From Alopecurus myosuroides (taxonomy: Eukaryota; Streptophyta; Magnoliopsida; Poales; Poaceae), in the NCBI GenBank assembly GCA_028641055.1, contig CM054058.1:497939919-498003918 (forward strand): 64,000 nucleotides of DNA, read 5' to 3'. Within the stretch, counting starts at the first letter, position 1. Every line of letters starts with the position of its first letter. Position numbers and translations under genes: made by a program. This document shows positions 32,877 through 47,050 of the stretch, one piece after another. The notes below the pieces were generated by a model. That model worked only from the letters and a program-made list of their open reading frames with translations, did no database searches and was not told where the DNA came from.

Positions 32877-34529
32877 TGCTACGCCTTGATGGTGCCTTGA
32901 CGATGATGAATTTTAAGTCCCCAGCAACGGCGCCAGAAATTCTTGTTGCTATGGATGGCGTCTTGGGAACCCCAAGAGGAGGTGTAATGAGTACAACGGT
33001 AAGAATTTCCCTCGGTTAAGAACCAAGCTTATCAATCCGGTAGGAGAAAGAGGATCTTCGGAAGGTTGATGCCACTGACGGTGGTGATGGCGCCTCACCG
33101 GTGTCACCAACAACGTGGAACCTGCACACAACACAACCAAAATATTTTGTCCCAACGGTACAGTGAGGTTGTCAATCTCACCGGTCTTGCTGAAAACAAA
33201 GATTAGACGTATAGTGTGGAAAATGGTGTATGCTCACAACAAGTAAAGAAAGCAGGGAATTGTAGTGGTTTGTTTAAAACTGTAGGAAAATGGACCGGGG
33301 TTCATAGGTTCACTGGTGGTGTCTCTCCATAAAAGATAGCATGCTGGGTGAAGAAATTATAGCTGGGCAATTGACAAATAGAGGTTGCACCGTAGTGCAC
33401 ATTCATGACATGATGACTACTATGATATTTAATGCGGGCATTACAACAATATACATAGACCGTAATCCAACTGCATCTATGACTAATAATCCACCCTCAG
33501 GTTATCATCCGAACCCCCTTAGGTATTAAGTTGCAAGCAACAGATAATCGCATTAAGCAATGTGTGTAATGTAAGCAATGATTGTGCACGCGGGCACTCG
33601 CACCGCTGTTTTCTCGCTAGTGGCAACAGCACATCCTCCCCCGTCACGTTTCTGTCACTCGAGCACGGGCGAAAAGGAGGCATGAACCCAACTATCAAGC
33701 ATAAATACTTCCTCTTGGAGTCACTAGCAACTACTTGGCCAGAGCAACCACTAGCAACGGAGAGCATGCAAGATCACAAATAACATATGCAATAAAGACT
33801 ATAATCAACTTGGCATAAGTTCAATATTCATCGGATCCCAGCAAACACAACACATAGAATTACATAAGAACAATCTCGATCATGTTAGGGAGCTCACGAG
33901 ATCTAAACATTGAGGGATGGGAGGAGAAGACAACCATCTAGCTACTGCTATGGACCCGTAGTCCAAGGATGAGCTACTCACGCATCACTCCGGAGGCAGG
34001 CATGGTGATGAAGAGGCCTCTGGTGATGATCTCCTCTCCGGCAGGGTACCGGGAGACAGCTTCAGAACCCCCTAATCTAGGGTTGACGACGACGGCGGCT
34101 CCGGAACTTTTCGTGGATTTTTGATCAGGTACCTAGGGTTTTCCTTCGGAGGGGAATAAATAGGCGAAAGGGCGACGTCGGTAGGCTACCAGGGTGGCCT
34201 CACCACCCCAGGCGCGGCCAAGGGGGGTCGCGCCTGGCTATGGTGAGGGCCCCGTGGTGCCCGTCTTCAAATCCTCTTCGGACTTCTCGGATGCTTCCGG
34301 GGAAAATAGGAACTTCGGGATTCGTGAGGTCCAATTCCGAGAATATTTCCAGAACAACTTTTGTGAAATAAAAAACAGCAGAAAACAAGGAACTGACACT
34401 TGGCATCTTGTTAATAGGTTAGTCCCGGTAAACGTGTAAAAATGCTATAAAGAAGGGGGAAAACATGTAGCAATTGGCATAATATCAAAATGGAACATCA
34501 GAAATTATAGATACGTTGGAGACGTATCA
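32877..34529 (-). repeat. 3' LTR of element 1
   Basis: 1653 bp. Includes near its left end an internal copy of the primer-binding site (GGCGCCGTTGCTGGGGAC on the minus strand, about 32912-32932) followed by leader-like sequence, which is unusual inside an LTR. Confidence 0.85.
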
Positions 34530-37328
34530 AGCATCCCCTAAGCTTAGTTCCTACTCGTCCTCGAGTAGTTAAACGATAAAACAAAATAATTTTGAGATGA
34601 CATGCTACCACACAATCTTGATCATAATATGTAAAGCGGAGCATGTAAACTAGGATCAAATGAACTAAAACTGTGATCTATATTTGATATCAACAAGTAA
34701 TGCATAAACAAAGAAGAAAGAAGTAAAACTTTTAATGAATCAATACCAAAAGTCTATCAACCGTGCAATGTTTATTAGAGATGATTTAAGCTTTCAAGAA
34801 CAACAATATCATGCACGACAAACGATCTTCACAACCCCTCTAAGGATCAAGTCAAGCTTTCCACACGATGCAATGCTTGAATCTTAAACTATTTGCGCAC
34901 TAAAAACAAGCAAGTGTTCTGCGTTGGTCCCTGGCACCGGGATGTTATGGCAAAGAGAACATTATGGGGGGTTTGGAAGGTCAATGAAAGAAAGGCTCAC
35001 AAAGCTGAAAGTGGTCATTAGACAAGAGAAAGTCTTACAATCGAAGCTATGCAAGGAGTAGGGATTACCACACAACAGATGCACATAGAGCTATAAGTGT
35101 ATGAAAGCTCTCCAATGGAGCTAGTGGGGGTGCATCCAACTTGCTTGCTCATGAAGACCTAGAGCTCATTTGAGGAGGCTCATCATTGGAATATACAAGC
35201 CAAGTTCTATAATGTAAAGTTCCCCACATAGTTATGAATGAATGATAATATGAAAACTTTATCCAAACTGAAGTATTGGTGCTAAACATGAAGCACAAGT
35301 GTGGATAAAGGATAGTGATGCGCCCCCTCTCTCTTTATTCTCTCTTTGGCCCTTTCTTTTTTTCTTTTTGGGCCTTTTTCATTTTTTTATATATCCTCAC
35401 CGGTAGGGGCAACATCCTATATTACAATGAATCATCACACTTTTAGTACTCATAACTCATAATGGAATATCTCTGATGTATCCAACTGCATGCTCCTGCC
35501 AGTGTAGCAGTATGCATAAATAACCATGAAGCTCATCATCAAGTAACATAATGGAGGTGGATGTTGTGCAGCAATATATCTTGGAATGGCTATGAAAATG
35601 CCATGATAGGTAGTTATGGTGGCTGTTTTGAGGAAGAATATATGGGCTTATGTGTAGGAGAACAAAATCCACCCATGGGATTTGGATGCACTGACAAAGT
35701 TTGCACCAACTCTCAATGTGAGAAAGGGCAATGCACAGTACCGAAGAGGCTAGCAAATATGGATGGTGGAAGTGACAGGAACTGCAACATAGACTCACGA
35801 GTTAAAAGGTTGCTGCAAGCAAATCATCTTTACAAGGCACAATGCAAATCACTCCAAGAGGGTCCGTGGAAGTGACAAGTCACTGTTAGCTACCCCGACC
35901 GTAGCGCGCAACAAAAGGCCGGTCAGAAATGTATCACTCGTAGCAATAATATACCATTGTTTCTATCAGCTGGTAATTCAAGTTTGGAACAGTTTCAAGT
36001 TTCTTAGACCAACCATTAAAATTTTATACTTACTAGTCCTTCCCGTTTATCCATTAAGCAAATTAATATCTCAAAACAACAGCAGTGATTCAAATGAAGC
36101 AGTTTAGTGATCTACAAGACCATGCGAATTTTTCCACTATACCAACTATCACATAAGCATTTGTATTCCCAACAAAGCACATATATATGACAACAAAAAC
36201 TCTCTCTAAGCATATAGAAATGAAAACTAGAGAGTACTAAGAGCTCTAAATAAGAGATGAATGCAAAACAGGAGCTAAATAAATGCAGCAGCCAGACAAA
36301 GATTAAGAATACAAGGTATTCCCATGGAAAAGCGGAGCGTGTCACTCTCCAATAAAAGAATGCTGGGTTCCAACCAATCTTATTGCAAAAATAAAAATAA
36401 ACTGAAATAGAAAATAAAATACGCTCCAAGTAAAGCACATAAGATGTGACCGAATAAAGATATAGTTTCACTAGAAGTGACCTGATAATTTGTCGATGAA
36501 GAAGGGGATGCCTTGGGCATCCCCAAGTTTAGACGCTTGAGTCTTCTTTGAATTTTCTTGGATGTACCACCGGGGCATCCCCACTCTTAGGCTCTTCACT
36601 CTTATTGATCATGTCATATCATCCTCTTCTCTTGACCCTTGAAAACTTCCTTCACACCAAACTTCTCACAATCTTCATTAGCAACGTTAGTGCAATCAAA
36701 ATAATAAATTCACATGGTTCAGTTTCAACACAAGACTAACACTCATAAACACATTAGCTACTTTCACAACTTCTTTAAAACTCTTTTTCTCAAAAGAACA
36801 TTAAAAGAAAGAGATTAAGATGCAAATGCAATTATTGGCAGAAATCTGTCAACACAGGACAGCAGTTCAAGATGATTTTTTTCGAAAATCTTTTGTTGCT
36901 CAAATCAAAAAGTGTTCAACGAAGGAAAGTTGTGTATATAGCCTAGGATTACGCACAAAAAACTCAGTTCATTTTGAATTTTCTATGATTTTATACAAAT
37001 TTAACAGTGGACAGAAGAAATCTGTTTCCTGCGCAGAAATCCGAAATATAGTCTCAACTTTCCACTAGAGCCTTTACTTGGATCAACAAAGACACAAAAG
37101 AAAAGATACAACAGGGTTTCTAAGGAAATAGACAACACCCAGGTGCAAATAAAAAAAAAATAAACGACGGAAAACGGGTTGAAAACAAAGAAATAAAACG
37201 GGTTGTCTCCTGGTAGCGCTTTTCTTTAACGCCTTTCAGCTAGGCATAGAAAGCAACTCAAGTATTTTCAAGTGAAGAAGCATCAAAATTAACCTTAGAA
37301 ATCTCCTCAACAATGAATTGTATTTCAT

Positions 37329-37864
37329 TTATAGAAGTTTTAGATGTCCCTTTATCAGCACTTTTAGGCACACTACTTTCATCAAATGTGTTTGCAGAAC
37401 AATCCAATCAAAATTCTTTTCTAGAGCTTCATGCATTCCTACCAATTTAAATGGTATTGGTATTTTAATTTCCTTATCATTGGCTTTACTCGGTGTGTTA
37501 TTAACATCTACACATGATCCTGACATCTCAAATCGGTTAAAAACTTTTCTAGCCTCAATGGCAACATCACCAAATTTTTTAAACAAAGTTTCTAGAATAA
37601 ACTCTCTTTTTTCCTATCCTTAATGTTATCAAGGTTCAGAAACATTTGTTGTATTATGGGATTAAGGTTAACAAACCCAGCTTCCAGCATACGAACTAGA
37701 GATGTTGCATCGGTTTCATAACCTGGAGCAAGTTCAGATAAGGATCTAACCTCAAATTCTTTGTCCTTACTAACATAATTAAAGAACTCTCCAATATTAT
37801 CTTTCCCAATTATATCACCGCTACCTATTGGTATGTATTTCAAGGTAAACTTGGGTAGAATCAT
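37329..37864 (-). pseudogene. Decayed ORF of element 1, unknown
   Basis: Two minus-strand frames abut with a frameshift near 37590: the first starts MILPKFTLKYIPIGSGDII and continues LAPGYETDATSLVRMLEAGF; the second contains KKFGDVAIEARKVFNRFEMS. It lies just after the primer site and leader, the position of gag. No zinc knuckle or capsid motif is seen, so a gag identity is positional inference only. The ORF differs from that at the same position in element 2. Confidence 0.45.
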
Positions 37865-38019
37865 GATTAGAGATTAAACTAAGAGCAGAAAAGCAAAAAA
37901 TAATAGCTATGAAGTAAACTAATTTTTTTGTGTTTTCTATATAAAGAAGCAAAACAAGACAATAAACAAAATAAAGAGGTTGAGAGTGAGAGACTCCCCT
38001 TGCCAGAAGACTTCTTTCT

Positions 38020-38036
38020 CCCCGGCAACGACGCCA
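38020..38036 (-). promoter_or_regulatory. Primer-binding site of element 1
   Basis: TGGCGTCGTTGCCGGGGA on the minus strand lies 9 bases beyond the LTR end; it matches the 3' end of plant tRNA-Asp except for one base. Confidence 0.75.
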
Positions 38037-38045
38037 GAAATTCTT

Positions 38046-39710
38046 TGCTATGCCTTGATGGTGCCTTGACGGGGAGACTTCTTGATGATGATGAATTTTA
38101 AGTCCCCGACAACGGCGCCAGAAATTCTTGTTGCTATGGATGGCGTGTTGGGAACCCCAAGAAGAGGGTGTGATGAGTACAGCAGTAAGAATTTCCCTCA
38201 GTTAAGAACCAAGGTTATCAATCCAGTAGGAGAAAGAGGATCTTCGGAAGGTTGATGCCACTAACGGTGGTGATGGCCCCTCACCGGTGTCAGCAACAAC
38301 GCGGAACCTACACACAACACAACCAAAATACATTGTCCCAATGGTACAATGAGGTTGTCAATCTCACCGGTCTTGCTGAAAACAAAGATTAGACGTATAG
38401 TGTGGAAAATAGTGTATGCTTGAAGTAAGTAAATAAAGTAGGGAATTGTAGTGGTTTGTTTAACAGTGTAGGAAAATGGACCGGGGTTCATAGATTCACT
38501 AGTGGTGTCTCTCCATAGAAGATAGCATGCTGGGTGAAAAAATTACAGCTGGGCAATTGACAAATAGAGGTTGCACCGTAGTGCACATTCATGACATGAT
38601 GACTACTATGATATTTAGTGCGGGCATTACAACAATATACATAGACCGTAATCCAACTGCATCTATGACTAATAATCCACCCTCGGGTTATCATCCAAAC
38701 CCCCTTAGGTATTAAGTTGCAAGCAACAGATAATCGCATTAAGCAATGTGTCTAATGTAAGCAATGATTGTGCACACGGGCACTCACACCGTTGTTTTCT
38801 CCCTAGTGGCAATAGCACATCCTCCCCCGTCACGTTTCTGTCAGTCGAGCACATGCGAAAAGGAGGCATGAACCTAACTATCGAGCATAAATACTCCCTC
38901 TTGGAGTCACTAGCAACTACTTGGCCAGAGCAACCACTAGCAACGGAAAGCATGCAAGATCACAAATAACATATGTAATAAAGACTATAATCAACTTGGC
39001 ATAAGTTCAATATTCATCGGATCCCAGCAAACACAGCACATAGAATTACATAAGAACAATCTCGATCATGTTAGGAAGCTCACGAGATCTAAACATTGAG
39101 GCATAGGAGGAGAAGACAACCATCTAGCTACTGCTATGGACCCGTAGTCCAAGGATGAACTACTCACGCATCACTTCGGAGGCAGACATGGTGATGAAGA
39201 GGCCTCCGGTGATGATCTCCTCTCCGGCAGGGTGCCGGGAGACAACTTCAGAACCCCCTGATCTCGGGTTGACGATGACGGCGGCTGGGGAACTTTTCGG
39301 GAATTTTATCAGGTACCTAGGGTTTTCCTTCGGAGGGGAATAAATAGGCGAAAGAGCGACGTCGGTGGACCACCAGGGTGGCCTCACCACCCCCAGGCGC
39401 GGCCAAGGGGGGGCGCCTGGCTATGGTGAGGCCCCCTGGTGCCCGTCTTTGAATCCTCTTCTGACTTCTGGATGCTTCCGGGGAAAATAGGAACTTCGGG
39501 ATTCGTGGTGTCCAATTTTGAGAATATTTCGAGAATAACTTTTCTGAAATAAAAAACAGCAGGAAACATGGAACTGGCACTTGGCATCTTGTTAATAGGT
39601 TAGTCCCGGAAAACATGTAAAAACTCTATAAAGAAGGGAGAAAACATGTAGCAATTGGCATAATATCAACATGGAACATCAGAAATTATAGATACGTTGG
39701 AGAAGTATCA
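38046..39710 (-). repeat. 5' LTR of element 1
   Basis: 1665 bp, slightly longer than the 3' LTR because of about 17 extra bases (AGAAGTCTCCCC) near 38075. It also carries the internal primer-site copy at about 38102-38121. Confidence 0.85.
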
Positions 39711-39715
39711 GCTCC

Positions 39716-40420
39716 CAGCGAGCAGATTGTCACCGGTGGTGGCTCCGCCAAATCGGTGTTCTGTTGATACATCGTGGAGGCCAGGGCGGAGGCCACCGGT
39801 AGTACCGGTGGGCAGTACCTCCGGTGTAAGCACCGGTACCTCCGGTACTGCGGAACCAGCAGCGAAGGGAGGAGCTACTCGGGCGCGGGAGGAAGGGGCT
39901 CACTGGTAGTACCGGTGGAAACACCGGTACTGCCGCTGCTGCGGGAAGCGACCCGACGGCCAGATTTGGGAAGGGGTATTTAAAGCCCTTCCACTTCCTC
40001 ATAAATGCTTAAGCTTTACACCCTCTCTCCCTTAGCCATTAATGTAAGCTTCAACTCCTAGATCTCCCTCTCCAACCATCCAAACACTCTGTAACTTTGT
40101 GGAGGGCTAGAGGAGACCCAGATCCGTGATTCCACCAAAGGAATTGCAAATCCATCCACCACATCCTAGTAGATCTAGAATCCTACTTGGGGCGTAGAAA
40201 CCCTAGTAGATCTTGTGCTTGGAGCTTCCACCTTGTTGCAAGAAGCTTCAGATTGATTGAGAGCCTCCATACATCTTGTGGAGTATCCTCAGCCTTGTGT
40301 AAAGGTTTGGGCAATGCCTTCAAGTCGACCTCATAGTGGAAACGAGAATCTCCCTCACCGGAGAAGCTCAAGGAGAATAAGGTGTCGCAAAGGTAAAAAC
40401 AATTTCTCAAAGCTATTTTG
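39716..40420 (+). mobile_element. Host LTR-like sequence, right part
   Basis: The CCGGTAGTACCGG repeats resume, followed by a promoter-like GGTATTTAAAGCCC at about 39976 and a long untranslated leader-like stretch (CTCTCTCCCTTAGCC, CATCCTAGTAGATCTAG). It is consistent with the U3-R-U5 of an old plus-strand LTR interrupted by element 1. Confidence 0.45.
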
Positions 40421-41360
40421 TGCCATGTATCCATTGATTTGTTTTTAATTTATAGTTTGCATACTCTGTGTAGTGTGGACGATGTAACATTCTATGAAGC
40501 CGTGAACTTTGGTTCTAATAATGAGTTTGTGGGATCGACCGAGATACCCACCGAAGAAGCCGAGGATGAACTTGACGGTGATTAAGAGGGTTTCATCGGG
40601 GCGATGCCAAAGGGAAGATCGAGAAATTTTAGCAATCAAGAAAACCTTGTTCTTATTGCGGGATGGAAGTGGATCGGCCGTGGGCACGGAGCAACACCAA
40701 AATGCATATTGGGCAAGGGTGAAGGAGTTCTTCGATGCTCTCAACCCACATGGGAATAAAATAACCGCCATTTCTCTTATCCATCGATGGTCCACCATTC
40801 AAGCCGATTGACAAAAGTGGTCGGGGTGTTTGGCACAAATGAGAGCGATAGGGTGAGTACTTGTCTCTCATTTCACTCATGGTTCTATCTTCTATTTGTC
40901 TAACTTGTTTCTTCTCTTCGTGTGTAGAATGAGATGGCACAAAGCATGTTCTGAGGCCGTGTGAAGAAGGGAGGAAGGAAGGGAAAGGCATTCACTTTGC
41001 ATCATTGTTGGGCGGTGCTTGAGAATGATGAGAAGTGGAAGAACCGTGACATCTATGAGATCCCCAATGGAAAGAAAAATTGAAGAGTCAATTGGGAGAT
41101 CTTGTGGATGATGAGGAGGATGTGTATAGTGATGATGAGGAATAAGAGAGCAAAGTGAGCCCAACTCACAACTCATGTGCAACGACAAAGATGCCCGTTG
41201 GAAGAAAGACGAGGAAAGAGAAGACGAAGGGAAAAAGGCCGGCGATGATGACATTCAAAAATCTTTGGATGTCATTATGTCAAGTCGCAAGGAGATGAAC
41301 GAATTAAAGGCCTTAAAAATGAAGCAAATTGAAGACCTAAAAAAGTCGAGCTACGCAAGG

Positions 41361-42946
41361 TGATTGCAAACGTTGATTGTGTGTTGGAAACGCCAAGAGG
41401 AGGGTTTGATGAGCAAGTGGCAAGAATTTCCCTCAGTTAAGAACCAAGGTTATCAATCCAGTAGGAGGAAGAGGATCTCGGAAAGGTTGATGCCACTGAC
41501 AGTGGTGTTGGCGCTTCACCGGTGTCAGCAACAACGTGGAACCTGCACACAACACAACCAAAATACTTTGTCCCAACAGTACAGTGAGGTTGTCAATCTC
41601 ACCGGTCTTGCTAAAAACAAAGATTAGACGTATAGTGTGGAGAATGATGTATGCTTGCAGTAAGTAAAGAAAGAAGTAAATAATTGTGGTTTGTTTAACA
41701 GTGTGGAAACATGGACCGGGGTTCATAGGTTCACTAGTGGTGTCTCTCCATAAAAGATAGCATGCTGGGTGAACAAATTACAGCTGGGCAATTGACAAAT
41801 AGAGGTTGCACCGTAGTGCACACTATAACATGAGGATTACTATGATATTTAGTGCGGGCATTACAACAATATACATAGACCGACATCCATCTGCATCTAT
41901 GACTAATAATCCACCCTCAGGTTATCATATAAACCCCCTTAGGTATTAAGTTGCAAGCAACAGATAATTGCATTAAACAAAGTGTGTAATGTAAGCAATG
42001 GTTATGCACGCGGGCACTCTCACCGTTGTTTTCTCCCTAATGGCAACAGCACATCCCCCCTTCACGTTTCTGTCACTCGAGCAAGGTGGTGAGGAGGCAT
42101 GAACCCACTATCGAGCATAAATACTCCCTCTTGGAGTCACTACCAACTACTTGGCCAGAGTAACCACTAGCAACGGAAAGCATGCAAGATCACAAAAAGA
42201 ATACGCAAATAAAGACTATAATCAACTTGGCATAAGGTCAATATTCATCGGATCCCAACAAACACAACATATAGAATTACATAATATCAATCTCGATCAT
42301 GAAAGGTAGCTCATGAGATCTAAATATGGAGGCATATGAGGAGAAGACAACCATCTAGCTACAGCTACAAACCCGTATTCCAAGGATGAACTACTCACGC
42401 ATCACTCCAGAGGCAGACATGGTGATGTAGAAGCCTCCGGTGATGATCTCCTCTCCGGCAGGGCGCCGGAAACAGCTTCACAACCCCCCCTGATCTAGGG
42501 TTGACACTGACGGCGGCTGTGGAACTTGTCGGGGATTTTTTATCAGGTGCCTAGGGTTTTCCATCCGGGGGATTAAATAGGCGAAAGGGAAAAGGAGGTG
42601 GAGCTCCAGAGCCCCCACACCCATAGGTGGTGCGGCCAGGGGGACCCGCGCCACCCTATGGTGTGGCCCTCCTGATGCCCGTCTTCGACTCCTCTTCGGT
42701 GTTCTGGATGCTTCCAGGGAAAATAGGAACTTCGGGCTTTATGGGGTCCAATTCCGAGAATGTTTCCAGAACAACTTTTCTGAAACCAAAAACAACAGAA
42801 AACATGGAACTGGCACTTGACATCTTGTTAATAGGTTAGTCCTGGAAAACGTATAAAAATGCTATAAATAAGGGAGAAAACAAGTAGCAATTGACATAAT
42901 GTGATCATGGAGCATGAGAAATTATAGATACGTTGGAGACGTATCA
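41361..42946 (-). repeat. 3' LTR of element 2
   Basis: 1586 bp. Retains a segment (TAATCCACCCTCAGG to AGGTATTA, about 41908-41950) that is missing from the 5' LTR. Confidence 0.87.
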
Positions 42947-45928
42947 AGCATCCCCAAGCTTAGTTCCTACTCGTCCTCGAGTAGGTAAACGATAAAACAC
43001 AGTAATTTCCAAGGTGACATGCTACTAACATAAACTTGATTAATCTAATTTAAAAGCATATACACGTTGAGATCATAAAACTTCAAACACAAACATGATA
43101 AATAAAACTTTAATAATAAAGTATAGCAATTACTTTGCATCACGAAGAGTAACTCAAATAAAGGATCACGAATAATAATACAAAGAAAGGTAAACGTTTA
43201 TTTCAGGGAATATAGAAAGCATGACAAAGTGATATTTCGCTAGTCCTTAAGAGTGGGGCAAAACATAAATGCCAGGACACCTTCAAAGTTCATGAGGAAG
43301 ACTAGAAGAAATAATTTAAGAACAAATAATATCACATTATGAAGTAATTATTGATGTTTATGGGACAAATGCACATAGAACTCAGAATGGCAAAAATGCT
43401 CTCTCAACTGTGCATAAAGTTAGAAGATGGAGACTCAACATAAAATTAATAGAAAGGCCCTTCGCGGAGGGAAGTACGGATCACTCATGTGCTAGAGCTT
43501 TTATTTTATTAAACAGAGGTATTAAAAGTTTGACACCGAGTGTCTATATTTTGGGAGATGTATGCTAATGTCAAAGAATGGTAAACAGAAAATACAGTAC
43601 GTCACAAGCCAACTGGATTCACAAGAGCGGATCCCATGGCAAAGGACGCAACTGGTGTAGAAGGTCATCCCTCTTTATCTTTTGTTTACACAATTATGCT
43701 TTGACTGATAAATCAGGGGCAAAAATTGTGAAGAGAATATGTTTGCATTAATTTGGAGCTGGGCACCCCGCTGCCAGCTCTTCTATCATTTGGATAAGCG
43801 GATGAAGCCACTAGTCCAGGGTGTGAAATCCAATCAACAAGTGAGATAAAGATTCTCTATTTACGTCCTCATGAGCAAAAACAGAAACATAAAGCAGGAG
43901 TAATTTTGAAGGTTTTAAAGTTAACACATGAGCAATTTACTTGGAGTGGCAGTTAAATACCACATGTAGGTAGGTATGGTGGACACAATGAGAATTTTTT
44001 TTGGTTTAAGGGAGTTTGTAGGCACGAGTAGAGCTCATACTCAGTACCGGTGGAGGCTAGCAAAAGATTGGGAGCGACAAATCAAGAGAGCATAAGAGCC
44101 ATAATAATGCATAGCGACATAAGCATCATTAATTAAAACATAAGCAGTATCACAAGTTCAAAAACTAAGTGGTGATGGAGGCTATTCGTGACTGGTTTGT
44201 AGTCATAAACATGGTATGAGCATGCGCCAAGTCAACAAAATAAAACATTCGAAAGAGAATACCATATATTGATGCTTTACTATGACAAGAACAACTCATG
44301 AATCTTTCAAGACATATTAAACACTCTCAGCTATTTGATTCTAATGACGCTACTCAATAACCACAAGGCTATAAAATAACATTTAGCATGACATGAAAAA
44401 TTTCTAGCCACAGTCTATAAGCTTCTACTAGCACTTTTAAAAAATCTACTTCAAGCAGCAGTTTTCTTTCTCCCAACAAGCACCATACAAAACATGCTTT
44501 AACAAAAATACTCTTTATGATACAGCAAACAAACATGAGAGTATTCACATAACACTACTAAAACTAACATCTCTAATAAGAGATGCATGCAAAACAGGAG
44601 CTAAATTAATGCAGCAGCTAGATAGAGATTAAGAATACAACGTATTCTCATGAAAAAGCGGAGCGTGTCACTCTCCAATAAAAGAATGCTGGGGTGCAAC
44701 CAAGCTTATTGAAAAAGTAAAAAAAAACTGAAAGCAAAAACAAAAACAAACTTAAAAAAAAGACGCTCCAATTAAAGCACATAAGATGCGACCGAATAAA
44801 AATATAGTTTCACTAGAAGTGACCTGATAATTTGTTCATGAAGAAGGGGATGCCTTGGGCATCCCCAAGATTAGCCGCTTGATTATTCTTGGAATTTGCT
44901 GGGATATACCACCGGGGAATCCCCAAGATTAGGATTTTCACTCTTCTTGGTCACATCATCTCATCCTCTTCTTTTGACCCTTGAAAACTTCCTTCACGCC
45001 AAACTTCTCACAATCTTCATTAGCAACGTCAGTGCAATTGAAATAATAAATTCACATGGTTAGGTTTCAACACAAGTCTAACACTTAAAAACACATTAGA
45101 TACTGTCACAACTTTTTTAAAACTCTTTTTTATCAAAAGAACACCAAAAGAAAGAGATTAAGGTGCAAATGCGATAAATGACAGAAATCTGTCAAAACAA
45201 AACAACAGGTAAAGATCGATTTTTAAAAAAATCTTACTTTGCTAAAATAAAAAAGTAGTCAACTAAGAAAAGTTGCGTATATAACTACAGGATTAAGCAC
45301 AAAGAAACTCAGACCATTTTGAATTTTATGTGATTTTTAACGGAATTAACAGTGGACAGCAGAAATCTGTTTGCTGCGCAGAAATCCGAAATATAGTCTC
45401 AACTTTCCACTAGAGGCTTTACTTGGCTCAACAAAAACTTAAAAGAAAAGATACATCAGAGTTGCTAAGTAAATATACAACACCCAGGTGCAAATTACAC
45501 CAAATAAAACGAAAGCAAACGGGTTGAAAACAACGAAATAAAACGGGTTGTCTCCCGGTAGCGCTTTTCTTTAACGCCTTTCAGCTAGGCATAGGAAGCA
45601 AAGATGCTCACATAAGAAATATGAATTAAACAAAAGAGAGCATCAATAAGCAAGTATAAAACAAATTTAAGTCTAACCCACTTCCTATGCATAGGAATCT
45701 TTTAAACAAATAGATTAAAGAAGCTCAAACTAGAAATCATGGGAAGGTAGAACAAGAGCAACTTCAAAACTTTCAACAAAAAGAGAGGCGTATTAGTAAC
45801 ATGAAAATTCCTACAACCATATTTTCCTCTCTCATAATAATTTTCAGTAGCATCATGAACAAACTCAACAACATAATTATCACATAAAATATGTTTGCAT
45901 GGTCTAAAAGCACAAAATTCATATCAAG
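42947..45928. other. Non-coding interior of element 2
   Basis: AT-rich, no ORF of note. About 44580-45600 matches 36270-37260 of element 1, including AAAAGCGGAGCGTGTCACTC and TAGCGCTTTTCTTTAACGCC. Confidence 0.6.
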
Positions 45929-46875
45929 CTAAAAAACAGTGGGATCAAAATTTAAAATCAGCTCTTCTTTTCCCCCACTTTTAGCAATTACAAAACAAGA
46001 TAATTGGTCACTATTAAAAGGTATAGTACACATTATAGCAATCCTATTTTCAGTAGCATTATGATTTATAACATCAAGTAACATAGGACCATCATCAAGA
46101 GCATTATCATAAGATTTATCCAAGTAACATGGATTATCATAAATAACAGTAGCAATATCATTCTCACAAGTCTCATTCATAGTAGTATCAAAGTCAAAAG
46201 TATAGCAAGTATCAACTTCATCAAATAATGCATGAGTTAAAAAGTTACTATCATTGGGAGGTAGACATGGGTAGCTCCATTCTTTCTCCTCTTGATCATC
46301 ACTCTCCTCCTCTTTTTCATCCAATGAGCTTCCAGCTTCAGTAGTTTCTTCTTCTATAGGGTCCTGCAAGGCATCAGTTACTTCCTTAGGTTGAGAGAAT
46401 TTATTAAGACATTCCTTGTAATTATCAAAGAAATATTCAAGTATAGCATAAACCTCATATTTATAAGGTGCATCATCAATACTTTCAAGCAAATAGGCAA
46501 TTTTGAATGCACCCTTCCAAGCAATAAATTCTTCAATTTGTTCCACATCATATAATTCATAATTTCCCTTAACATAAGAAGATATGTAACATTATCATTA
46601 TACTCACATTGAAAAGGGAGGTGTTTATACCTCCTACAGCAGCAAGATTTATCAAACCAATAAGTAGCATTATAGGTGGAGCACAAGTTTTTAGCATAGT
46701 CATGCAATTTATTAATTTGCTCCCATAAGTGTATCACTTTTTGTGACAAGCGGTGTTCCTTATAATGTTTTTGTTGTTCATCCGTGAACCCACCTTGCCT
46801 AAAAGATCTAGTTTCAAAGACATCAAACATTGATAGCAAGCATGATAAAGCAAAAATAGCAAGTGGATGCTTCAC
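45929..46875 (-). pseudogene. Gag-position ORF of element 2, frameshifted
   Basis: The upstream frame (46875, MKHPLAIFALSCLLSMFDVF, with FRQGGFTDEQQKHYKEHRLS and CCCRRYKHLP) is followed after a one-base shift near 46565 by a second frame (EQIEEFIAWKGAFKIAYLLE; an acidic stretch EKEEESDDQEEKEW; FDTTMNETCENDIATVIYD) to a stop at 45929. Its position after the primer site suggests a gag-like or passenger protein, but no CCHC knuckle, protease or reverse transcriptase motif is seen. Function unknown. Confidence 0.55.
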
Positions 46876-47033
46876 TTGAAAAAACTTGAGTTGCTTTCTA
46901 TGCTATAAAGTAAACTAATTTCTTGTGTTTTTTATATAGAGAAGCAAAACAAGAAAAAAAATAAAAACAAGACAATAAACAAAATAAAGAGGTTGAGAGT
47001 GAGAGACTCCCCTTGCCAGAAGACTTCCTTCTC

Positions 47034-47050
47034 CCCGGGAACGGCGCCAA
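47034..47050 (-). promoter_or_regulatory. Primer-binding site of element 2
   Basis: TTGGCGCCGTTCCCGGGGA on the minus strand, just beyond the 5' LTR end, is complementary to tRNA-Asp with a small mismatch. Confidence 0.75.

Larger units (their letters stand above)
32877..39710 (-). mobile_element. Non-autonomous Athila-like LTR retrotransposon 1, 6.8 kb
   Basis: Two LTRs in direct orientation (32877-34529 and 38046-39710) bound a 3.5 kb interior, and GCTCC flanks both ends (32872-32876 and 39711-39715). On the minus strand the LTR starts TGATACGTCTCC and ends GCATAGCA. A primer site TCTGGCGTCGTTGCCGGGG, complementary to the tRNA-Asp 3' end with one mismatch, follows the 5' LTR at 38020-38036. 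A purine-rich tract (AGGGGATGCT) precedes the 3' LTR. No reverse transcriptase, integrase or protease is visible; the only coding trace is at 37329-37864. It therefore relies on enzymes from related autonomous elements. Athila assignment rests on LTR length and primer type. Confidence 0.85.
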
